Below, in pieces: positions 45,735 through 55,708 of a stretch of DNA of 64,000 nt. A program made the translations under genes and the position numbers. Under the pieces are notes generated by a model, which searched no databases, had not been told where the DNA came from, and saw only the letters and a list, made by a program, of their open reading frames with translations. Positions within the stretch are counted from its first letter, which is position 1. Every line of letters starts with the position of its first letter. This stretch comes from Acanthochlamys bracteata (lineage: Eukaryota; Streptophyta; Magnoliopsida; Pandanales; Velloziaceae): contig CM034141.1 in NCBI GenBank assembly GCA_019914995.1, forward strand, positions 744,001 through 808,000, given 5' to 3'.

Positions 45735-48005
45735 AGAACTACGTAGATTTTTATAAGTGTCGCAAACAGCTTTTGTGAAATCTGTTGTGGTAGATTTGCC
45801 TCCAAGATCAACGGTTCTGTACTTCCCTTCAGAGATTGTTTTCAAGATAGCCTCTAGGATTTGCTCTGCTTTATCATGGAGTTTAAGGTGCTGCATCATT
45901 GAAACAGCACTCATAATGAGAGCTGTTGGATTTGCCAGATTCTGAAATCCCAAACCAGGAACTAATTAAGATGTGAATTATGAGTCAACTAAAACGATTC
46001 AACTTAGTTGCATGCCTTCTAGTCGAGAACTAGTTCATCATCTGTTTTGGTATCCTTTTGAACTAAATAGAACTTCTTTTCTTATGTAAAAATCTATAAG
46101 GAATCCTACATGCACTCTCAGTAATAGTATGGTACCGAGTGAAATATACTTTTACTCACTTTGCCAGCAAAGTTAGGGGCTGAACCATGAACAGCCTCAG
46201 CCAAAGTAATGCCTCCTTCACCAATATTGCAACTGAAATGGGATTTACAAACGAAATATTGCAGTAAGTACAAGGAATATTTTAGAAAAAAATTATCACC
46301 TGGGAGTTTGACCAAGACCCCCAATCTAATCAGCACAGAGGTCACTTATGATGTCTCCATAGCGTTTGGGAGTTACCAGCACATCAAAGAGTGAAGGATA
46401 TTTGACAAGCTGCAAATAAAGTTCATGACATCATGTGAAAGCCAAATTTCTAGTTTTTCCATGTAATGGAACCAAGTAATTGGATTTTCCTAAGCCATAG
46501 TAAAAACAACTAAGAAATATGTCTAAATCCTGGTCCACTATCCCAAAAAAAGAAAGTTCAGGCCATGAGTATTTTGTCTCGCCTTTCCAAATTTCAGGTA
46601 CTAACATAACGTCTAAGATGGAAATTTGTTCTTACCATCTTACAGCAATTGTCAATAATGACTTCCTCGTACTTTTATCTCAGGGTACTTCTCCGCAACC
46701 TCACGGCAACACTGCACAAAAAAAGATGCAACTTCAGAATATATAAACGTGTTAACACTTTGTTGCTGTATAGAGAAAGAAAAGAAGATACATAAAACAT
46801 ACCTTAAGAAAACGATCGTCTGTCTTCCTCATAATATTAGCTTTATGTCTAGCTGACACTCTTTGCCTGCCATGTGCCTTTGCATAATTAAATGCATATT
46901 CGGTAACTCTAATACTTGCTTGACGGGTAATGATCTTGACACTTTCCACTACGCCTAGTACTACCTGGATTTTTGCATACTGGAATATCTATTTTCAAGC
47001 AATCAACACAAGGGAGGTTAAAAAGTTTTTCAACTTCTTCTAAGATTTACCTGGTGTTCAAGGCCGCTATACTCGCCTTCTGTGTTTTCAGGGATTGTAA
47101 CAAGGTTGACATCACATACTTAGTCTTGTAGCATGAAGGCTATTACATGGTTTGACATTAGCATACAACCCAAGTTCTTTCCTCAAAGTTCAATTAAAAG
47201 ACATGAATCCTTTTCCAATAGGTATCATAGGCCCTTTAAAGCAATACACCATTTTTTGTTACAGACTCGAGGCTCTCTCATGTTAAAAAGCTTCCTGTTC
47301 TTGGATCTACCTTGTCTCCCACATAATGTTCTTCCCATTCTATTGGCACTTGAGCTGCATGCAACACCTGTTATACCATATGAATTATTATATCACTTTA
47401 ATAAGTTAAGGCAACCTAAAACACAATATAAGCCCGTCCACCCAAATATTAAGCTGGTTTCAGTATATATCAACCCAATTTAACAGGACCTTCTCGGAGC
47501 AAGATGTCACAGCAAATGTTTTCAACTATAAAGAACCATCAAATTATTTCTCAGTAGTAGGAGCCACAGCATTAGAGCTAAACATTAAACAATTTTTTCT
47601 CCTAAGAAGAATGTTTCCAAGATTATCTGTATGTAATTCTCCTTAAAACTATAGAACAACTTTGATTTCCAATACAAAATCACAGAAAATATACAAAATT
47701 AAATCTTGTTTGTTCTTTCTAAGACAACAACAAAAGAAAAGCTCACATGAATCAAGAACAAGTCACCATCTTTCAACTCTCAATGTTGTTATAGCAACAA
47801 CAATAACAACAACAAAAAAAAAAAAAAAGAAAAAACGAAAAAAAAGGAAGAACCTGTTTGACAGATTGAGAGATCTCAAGGCCGATTCCATCACCGGGAA
47901 AAAAGAGTAGCACGGATCGTGCGGGACCCACCACTGGCGACTATAGCGGCGACGTCGCCGGAAACGGCGGAGCCACCGCATGGGCAAGCGGCTGAGGAAA
48001 GACAT
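45735..48005 (-). pseudogene. Decayed NAD-dependent isocitrate dehydrogenase catalytic subunit (IDH5-like)
   Basis: On the minus strand, nine exon remnants match the mitochondrial NAD-IDH catalytic subunit in order: FFPGDGIG (about 47855-47925), VPIEWEEHYVGDKVDP (47310-47370), SLESV to TLRKELGLYANV (47160-47285), ENTEGEYSGLEHQ (47050-47125), ESVKIITRQASIRV to HKANIM (46800-46950), CCREVAEKYPEI (46637-46712), LVK to GDIISDLCA (46290-46410), CNIGEGGITLAEAVHGSAPN (46165-46235) and NLANPTALIMS to TKAVCD (45750-45945). Lesions include a stop before TLRKEL, a base lost in the KTKYDDV region, a base gained after KYPEI, a stop after SDLCAD and loss of the normal terminator. The conserved Arg of IRENTEGEYSG is Pro. 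Introns persist, so this is not a retrocopy. A working enzyme would oxidise isocitrate in the TCA cycle; this copy cannot. Confidence 0.9.
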
Positions 48006-48512
48006 ACAGAGAAATCAACGACCGACCGATCAAGAAAGAGAGAAAGAACGAACAAGGAGCTACTTTAAATTTTAAATATTTCTGTACATCTTGTATATTT
48101 TTTCACTTATTTATTTATTTATTGTTATAATAAACTCCATGCAAGAAAAAAGAGGAAACAAAAAAGGAATTTCGATATTTTCATTCCAGTCACTCAAAAT
48201 TCAAACATGTAAGGAAACACATTTCTAGTACTACAACACGAGCTCATGAACCAAAAACTGCAACCTCCATTTCATCAACAAGAACAGGATATCGATTTTT
48301 CATTTCCTAACATAGACATATCGTAGTAATCTTTACAAAGCATAGATGCCTGAATGTTTCTACATTGACCACAGATGTGTTGCTAAATCTTACTTGCACA
48401 AACACATCAACCTTGATCGCATTACATCTTACAACATCTCACCAATGTCTTACAACACATCAACATATTTCATATAGAACAACAACAATTCAATTGCAAA
48501 CTCTTCTCTTCA
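48006..48512. other. Short intergenic region and 3' UTR of the RING-WD40 gene
   Basis: No gene is seen. The right part probably is the minus-strand 3' UTR of the RING-WD40 gene, whose stop codon is at 48513. The left part flanks the start of the IDH relic. Confidence 0.6.
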
Positions 48513-51500
48513 CTAGTGATTGCATAGCATGCTATACACCTTGATATCTTTGCCAGATGATCCTACAAAAAGCTTCCCCTGCCAGTACAACAAAGATGTT
48601 ACAACATCACTGGAATCCACAGTTGCAACAGGTCTGACTTCGAATTGAGTGTCATTCTCCATTAATTCCTGCAAAGTAGTGGTAAGTTTAGTTACGTGTC
48701 ATGCTGATTGGCAAAATCATCATTTTTGAAAGCGGTTCACCTGTATGCTAATGATCTTGTCAAAACCTCCCGTGAATAGCCATTTCTCATGCATGTGAAG
48801 AGCAAAGATAGAACCTTTATGAATTTGAGCAGATTTCACAAGAACATTGTCTCTCCATATCTGCCAACTTCAAAAAGTTAGATTCTGAGCAGAAGAACAT
48901 GAGGCACGAACAAGAGTGTATGTGCAATGGTGCATGTATACATCCATCAGATTATATTCCCGACAAAAGAAGTTTACAGAGGATAATTGAATTATGATCA
49001 AAGTCAACTTTATTTACACATGCTTCTCAGAAACCCAAGTTGCTATACAGTTGAAAAATGAGAAAACATAAAAGACCTCAATGAAGGTAACTGAAGATGT
49101 TACCTTAACTGTTCCATTCTCACAGGAAGCTACAGCGAGATTATTGCTCACCACAAGGGATAAGATTGTGGATAATTTTTCAGGAGCATCATGTCCCAGT
49201 ACCACCAAAGGGCTATGGTCATGAAGCCACCACAATCGGACGCTACCATCCCAACTCCCACTGTATAGAATCCCATTTCCTACAGCTAAGCAAGACACAA
49301 AGGATTTATGACCAGTCATTGTGTGCGAGAGAGAGTAATCCTGTAAGAAAAAGAAAGAAATATAGCATAAGAATTTAGATACTGATGCTTGTAGTTGTCG
49401 AAAGAAATTTGACATTCTTGTAATCTCGCAATATCTAGCAGAACTTAGAGGGAGGGAAGTTATTCCCATGGTGACAAGCTAAATGTGGTCTTGTGAAGTA
49501 GCACTTGCAGTAGGTAGCTGCTCTCCTTAAACACCAAAAAATACAACCTAGCGAAGACAAATGTTCTAGCTTGTGCGGAAACACGAGTTTGAGATATATA
49601 ACCTGCAGGGACCATGCTTTTATGGTCTTGTCTCCACTACCGCTGTAGAGGAATCCACTTTCTGAAACGGCTAGGGAGTATATGCCACTGAAACGCCAAT
49701 CATTATGCTCATACCATTTCTTCAGTGGACCCTGATCAGGAGATGCACCAATATCCCATTGGAAAATACCAGCTCCACTGTCACCACTGATGCAAAGTAG
49801 CTGGCTTGAATCCACTACTACCATAGCCGTGATTCGATGCTCATGACCTCTCAGTGTATGCACAAGAGTAAAGTCCTGCACGGATTATCAATTCAACAAT
49901 TAACACCAGGCCAATTCTAAATATGCGTACTCTTTAAAGGATGGATGCAGAAGAATCACATCACAAGCGGACGCGATATTTCAAATGTTCAATATGTGGA
50001 GGGTTTTTAAATAAAATCTTCGAAGTGTTAGTACCTTCAGAATACTATACCTGCAGTGACCACACATTGATGGTCTTGTCATAGGAGGCACTAAACAAAT
50101 AGCCTCCTGAAAAATATGAATTTTTTGAAACATTAGATATGTCAAAAGACAGAAAAAATTGCACCAACTTCCTACTATATGTTTTTTCACAAGAATTCCG
50201 AACATCTAGGAGCATGGAAACTTGTCAAATACATATGAAACCTAAAAAAGAATGACGAGAATTCGTGCACAAGTTGTAGTTTCTGCAGTTAGATTCTATC
50301 CAACATAAGTCTGAGGTTTTACCTCCAATAGCTAATCTTGTGACACAGTCTCGGTGACCATTCAAGGTAACAGAAATAGGACCACCTCGACTTAGCCCTT
50401 CCTTGAGATCTTCACTTTTTCTTTCCTGCTGCAGTCTACTGGCATCTGGCTTATCATTGTCCAACTGATTTGTTGAAGAACTGGAAGATTTACTAAGAAA
50501 GCAGAACTCACTAAGAAGTAAACAGCATACAACCTTATTCTTTACTACTGAGAGGCCAACATCATCAAGACACTTAACGTGCAAAGACCTAATGCAATTC
50601 CACAGCTCACATAATGATGGGCGTTTTAGGGGGTCATAGTCTAAGCAAGAACTAATCATCTCAACGAGTGGGTCAAACCTTGTGCCTTCCAACAAATCCT
50701 CCATAGAAGACATAATCATCTGCTTTGAAGATTCATAAATGGAACTGATTGACTCGGACAGGTAACTGCAGTCTACACTTAGGAGAAATCTGCAAAAATC
50801 AAGGTACAATTTCCTAGCCTGCATTAAATCCTTTAGAAGAACAACGGAGATGATACAAGCAATTGACCAGACATCAGAGCTATAACTCACTGAGTTGTCT
50901 ATCTTGAAAGTGCTACAGAGTGCCAGAAAGGCCTCAGGACTAGCAAATGCCTCAAAATTACCAGAAACCCACGAGTCAGGTCTCTTATCTGATGCAACAG
51001 CTTCGATATCCGCCTGAACTCCCTTACAAGTGATCAAAACACTACTCACATCAAGAAGAGAGTGCCCAAACTCATCATAGCGAAAGCAAGACGGTGCCAA
51101 GCAACCGCAGACCACACCTTCAGAATGCAAAGCCATCACTGCTTCACACAACTCCATACTAATTTTTCCAAATCTGAATGCTTCCTCATCATCCAGCACT
51201 GTTCTTCTTCCTGTCTCCTCCTTGCTCAAAACAGTCCAGAGGTCATTGCTAGATTTTTCACAAACCAAAAACAACGGAGAAAACGCATCATTATAATCCA
51301 ACCAAAACCCATAAATTCTACATAGCTTGCGGCATCGCCATGAAGCATAAAGAAGAGTTCTGATCTTACCCAAAACTGAATCACCCAACTGTCTCAGAGA
51401 ACGCATAACTCGCACCACATAGCTTAGCTTCAAGCCACCACTAGTAGTGCTATTACCATTTAGAACTGCACTTCCAAGGCCAAATGGAAGCAGCTTGACC

Positions 51501-52219
51501 TTTTGGCCATCTTTAAAGAACAAAAGAGAGTTGGTAACATTTCCACTGTTGCTCAACTCCTGTTTGTCCAATTGCCTCAAATAACCAAACAAACAATCAA
51601 TCTGTTCTAGAGAGCCAGAATCAAGATTACCTTTTCCAGCCATCACCTGTTCATCTGCACTATCAAGTTCCAAGTTCTCATCAACCCCACAAGACGAAGA
51701 ACCAGTACTAATTGATTCGCCCAGCAACTGCTCACCCGATTGCTTCAGTGACGAAAGATTCAATCTTTCGATCCCATCTTCTTCCCTAGAGATCAAGACT
51801 AAATTTTGAGGAAGAACCCATGTCTTCCATGCGGTGAAGAACAATTCATCCGTTCCCCACGGTGACCTGAACACAGAATAATCATCTTCTCCAATTCTTG
51901 AAATAGGATCAAGTTTCTTTCTATCCTTTTTATTGTTAGCAATATTACCGTTGGGTTTCTTGGTAGATGGTCTGATGAGACGGAGAAGATCAATGTTTTT
52001 GGGAAGAGACGTGACTGGTTTAGGTAACGGGACCAGTTGTGTGCACGCCGGACACTTCACTGCAGAAGAAGAAGAAGAAGAAGAAGAAGAGAGAAATAGA
52101 ACGAGACAAGGTTGGCAAACGGAGTGCCCGCAAGCGAGAACACGGGGAACGATGATGGATTCATCGAACGGTTGTAAACAAACCGGGCACTCAGGCAACA
52201 ACTCTTCTTCTTCTTCCAT
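48513..52219 (-). CDS. RING finger / pseudokinase / WD40-repeat protein, probable E3 ubiquitin ligase
   Basis: Six exons on the minus strand, 52219-50323, 50106-50051, 49875-49603, 49340-49104, 48860-48741 and 48668-48513, join in frame to 912 aa. A C3HC4 RING lies at residues 11-59 (Cys11, 14, 30, His32, Cys35, 38, 56, 59), interrupted by nine serines at 44-52. Residues about 220-595 resemble a protein kinase: EGVVCGCLAPSCFRYDE replaces the catalytic HRD loop, LLDVSS stands where DFG is expected, and SSDVWSIACIISVVLL is helix F, so it is probably inactive. From about residue 613 there are seven WD40-type blades (for example SASYDKTINVWSL, SGSGDKTIKAWSL, SGSWDGSVRLWWL). RING and WD40 together suggest a ubiquitin ligase with a substrate-binding propeller. 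The start at 52219 was preferred over 52246 since relatives begin close to ELPECPVC. Confidence 0.88.
52064..52090 (-). repeat. Trinucleotide repeat encoding nine serines within the RING finger
   Basis: On the plus strand this is a GAA/GAG triplet run; on the coding strand it encodes consecutive serines between the sixth and seventh zinc ligands of the RING. It should vary in length between alleles, and each unit adds or removes one serine in the loop. Confidence 0.7.
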
Positions 52220-52526
52220 CCCTGCTTCCCGCCAGCGACAAATCAATGCTCCGTCTGTTGAAGAAAATCTAGAACGGCGATTAACTAGTTCGTCCTATTA
52301 CTTTTAATTTACAATATTAGACTCCCCATAATACTTTTACAACTTGAGGCACTAGAAAAATAAAATTTAGAGAGACTAGATTATACTAATGTTATTATTA
52401 ATAGACTGAATTAGCAAACTGTTTTAAAAGAAATTAAAGAGTGCCAATCTGCAAAACCCAACAGAGGAACCGCAAGTTATAACTTATAAGAGGAACTGTC
52501 AACCGTTGACAAACTCTACAACCGCC
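52220..52526. promoter_or_regulatory. Short shared promoter between divergent RING-WD40 and farnesylcysteine lyase genes
   Basis: The two start codons face away from each other with 307 bases between them. Both 5' leaders and both promoters must fit in this gap, so a bidirectional promoter is likely. TTATAAG near 52483 could serve the plus-strand gene. No other element is clear. Confidence 0.55.
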
Positions 52527-54886
52527 ATGTTGTCGCGGCCGCCGTTCACAGTCGCCATCACGGTGGGGCTTATTCTCATTTCAGCCACCTATGCTACCGT
52601 CGACGATCCCGAAATCTGTGTTATCGGTGCCGGAATCGCGGGGTCGTCAGTGGCGCATTTCATCAAACAATACACCTGCGCACAAAGTCAACTCTCACCA
52701 GTCCGATGTATGGACAAAGTTCGAGTATTTGAGAAGTTTAGAACTCCTGGAGGTCGCATGGCGACGGTGAATCTTTCTGGTGATGTGTTTGAGGCTGGGG
52801 CTTCTATAATTCATCCAAAGAATTACCATGCTCTCAATTTCAGTAAAATGCTTGGGTTGAGTCGTAAGAGTGATTCCTCGCCTGAATCGAACTCTGATTC
52901 CGAGTGGTTTGGGATATGGGATGGAAAACGGTTTGTCTTCAAGACTCTTAAACCGCTTCCGAGATCATGCCCTGCCATTTTTAAGAAGTTGTATTCGTTG
53001 GTTGATTCAGTGCTCATGTTTTGGAGATACGGCACCTCGTTGCTCCGAATGAATAGCTTCGTCCAGGTAGGCTTGTTTTATTTGAGTTTTAGCTAACACA
53101 ATTATTGCTTTTTCTTTTTTGATGTTGGTTGCCTTGGAGTTAAGATGAGGAAGAAACCTAGCAATCCAGTTGATTCACAGCCTGAGTTTTGAATTAATGA
53201 CAATTCAGTAGCATAAAATTTCTTATGGCAGCACCAGCTTCTTGAAGATCATGTATGATAATTTTAGGGTAAATTTCTGATGCGAAGTTTCGGAAACATA
53301 TGAAACAGTTTATATATATCCTATAAACCTTGATGTTGTTAATAGTTTAAGTCAATATCAGTTCTATTATTGTCATTGTCATCATCATTGTTGTCTTATT
53401 TAATTGTCGGTGTACTAATTTCACAACTGTTGCCGTGCGGTAAAAGCACTTGTTTTAAGTTGATGAATGGTTTTTGTTGGATTTCTGGTGGGCAGAATAC
53501 AGTTGATAGGTTTTTGAAGTATTATGAAGATTTTGAGAGTCGCCCGGTGTTCAGCACAGTGGAAGAGATGCTAAAATGGGCAGGGCTGTATGAACTGACG
53601 CAACACACTCTTGAGGAGGAATTGCTAAATGCAAGCGTGTCTCCCCTTCTGATATCAGAGCTCATCACAGTAAGTTAGAGGGAGTTGGTCTGAGATTATT
53701 GATTCGGTAGTCCTACGAGTCATCTACTCTGTATGGTGAAAGATGTGCATATGCATGCGGAGCATATTGCACTTATTTGCTTCTGTATGTGCATACTCAA
53801 ACGGCATTTCGTTCTTCAGGTGATAACAAGAATAAACTATGGCCAGAGTATAAAAATCAGTGGACTAGCTGGTGGAGTCTCCCTGGCTGGTTCAGATCCG
53901 GGGTTATGGTCAGTGAAAGGTGGAAACTGGCAGCTTGCTGCTGGGCTTATTAAGTACACGAACATTACAATGTATCCTCATGAAGAGATTGTTTCCATCT
54001 CAAATACTGGGAGATCCTACGTGCTTGAATCAATGAAAGGAGGAAGCTCTTACAGTTGTGATGTTGCAGTAATAGCTACACCTTTGGATGAGCTGAACAT
54101 TAGATTCACTCCGCCAATCTCAATCCCTAGCAGGAAACTCCAGCATACATTCACAACATTTGTGAGGGGCATACTGAATCCAGTATGTTGTTTTAGTTCA
54201 ATCCACTGTTTTAGTAGCCTTTAACTAATATCTTTCAAGTGTTGTTTATGAGAGAGATTGTTTTACTATAGGAGCTCTCAAACTTTCTGGATGACTGATC
54301 ACTAATGGGATCTGAACTGCTCAATTATTTTCCCAGGAATTCTTTGGCCTGGAACGTGTCTCAGATGTCCCAGATCTTATAGGGACGCTTGAACTTCCAG
54401 AAATCCCATTCTCTTCCATATCTGTGCTCAAGAAGTACAGTGCAGAAGACAATGCCTATAAGATATTTTCACGTTCTCTACTAGAAGATGATTTACTGGA
54501 TACTATTTTCAGGTAATCTGCAGTTGACAACTTGAGAGTTCAAGTCAATTTGGTTGCTAAACAAACATGAATTGTCATGCATGCTATATGATTACTAAAT
54601 CCTTTTCATTGTTATTTACAGCAAAAGAAAAGAGACAATAAGAATAAATTGGCCAGCATATCCTCATTTTAAAGCTCCGGAGGTTTTTGCACCAATTATT
54701 TTGGACAGAAAGCATCTGTATTATATCAATTCCTTTGAGAATGCAGCAAGTACAATAGAAACCAGTGTTGTAGCAGCAGAAAATGTCGCTCGCTTGGTTG
54801 TCTCAAGGTTGACAGGTTCGGATCAAAGTGCTCCAGTTTTAAAGATCCCTGCATCTGAGCAGCAGATATTGCACCTAGATTTGTAA
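52527..54886 (+). CDS. FCLY: Farnesylcysteine lyase (prenylcysteine oxidase family)
   Basis: Five exons, 52527-53066, 53496-53669, 53820-54182, 54337-54512 and 54622-54886, join in frame to give 505 aa, matching the length of Arabidopsis FCLY. A signal peptide covers about residues 1-24. A Rossmann FAD motif GAGIAG is at 34-39 and continues to EKFRTPGGRMATV, a typical flavoprotein oxidase feature. Other family segments are GLAGGVSLAGSDPGLWSVKG and NWQLAAGLIKYT. The enzyme oxidises farnesylcysteine, released when prenylated proteins are degraded, to farnesal and cysteine; Arabidopsis mutants are hypersensitive to ABA. It probably acts in vacuoles or endomembrane lumens. The ATG at 52527 was chosen because it opens directly into the signal peptide. 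Confidence 0.93.
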
Positions 54887-55708
54887 AGCTGGAGATGAAG
54901 ACAGTTGAACTCTGCATATTCAAACTTTGCCATCCTAGCAGGGATGGGTCACCATTTGTATTTGCATCCGTTACGTTATGGTGAAGGATAGCCTATCGTA
55001 AAGTTTCTGTTATGCAAAACAATGTAACGATAACATAAAGTTAGCATTATAAACCCAATAAAAATTTTTCAAAAGAAAGATAGATAGCAGCTTTTTGTTT
55101 GCTCACTGTATTAGCACAAGTAATTACTTATTTTTATTTTTTAATAGAAAAATAAAACTTATTTTTCAAAAAAAAAAATTCGTTTAAAAAATTTTTATTT
55201 TAAAAAATACTTTGAAACGCTCCCTCGTGCGATACAAGCATCCGTTAACAAAAATGCCCATATATTTTATGGTATGGAAGATGGTCAAAACAAAATATAA
55301 AATTTTTGACGACGGATTTGTCCGCCATCCATAAAGTGGAAGAATGCCTTAGGCCGAGTAGAACCAATGATTTCACACTCGTAACCATCGAAATCCAGCC
55401 GAACCAATCCCTTGATTTTGTAGCCATTGCCGGGGAAGAGTCTTTTCACCGTCGAACATGGCCATAAGAGCACGATCTTCACCTACAACCACAGCTGAGC
55501 AGTTAGGTATACTCTGGCTTCGAAGCCTGACAGATCAAAGAACACTGCACAATATGAGACTGCTGCTGCTAATAGCAGACTGACTACAGAAGGACGAAGA
55601 ATGAAGATATCAGTAAGTTCTTTTCACTTGATGATGCAAGTGAAAGAACGCCAAAAGGGATGGACAATTTGAAGCCATACTGAAATTTAGAACAAAACAA
55701 TGTTACAA
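54887..55708. other. Convergent 3' region with an unassigned coding-like stretch
   Basis: Contains the 3' UTR of FCLY, an AT-rich block ending near GAAACGCTCC (about 55120-55225), and the 3' UTR of the ubinuclein gene on the minus strand. On the minus strand, about 55379-55555, an open frame reads QSIPNCSAVVVGEDRALM to GIGSAGFRWLRV and stops; a second frame through 55285-55482 is also open. I do not recognise either and do not call a gene. Confidence 0.45.

Noticed and set aside
47763-48005. Minus-strand Arg-rich open frame starting at 48005
   Set aside because: Frame-shifted reading of the first exon of the IDH relic. The FFPGDGIG segment in another frame shows the true coding phase.
50225-50322. 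Extension of the RING-WD40 open frame past 50323
   Set aside because: The extra codons are intron; a GT donor at 50322/50321 and the next exon at 50106 restore the WD40 repeat.
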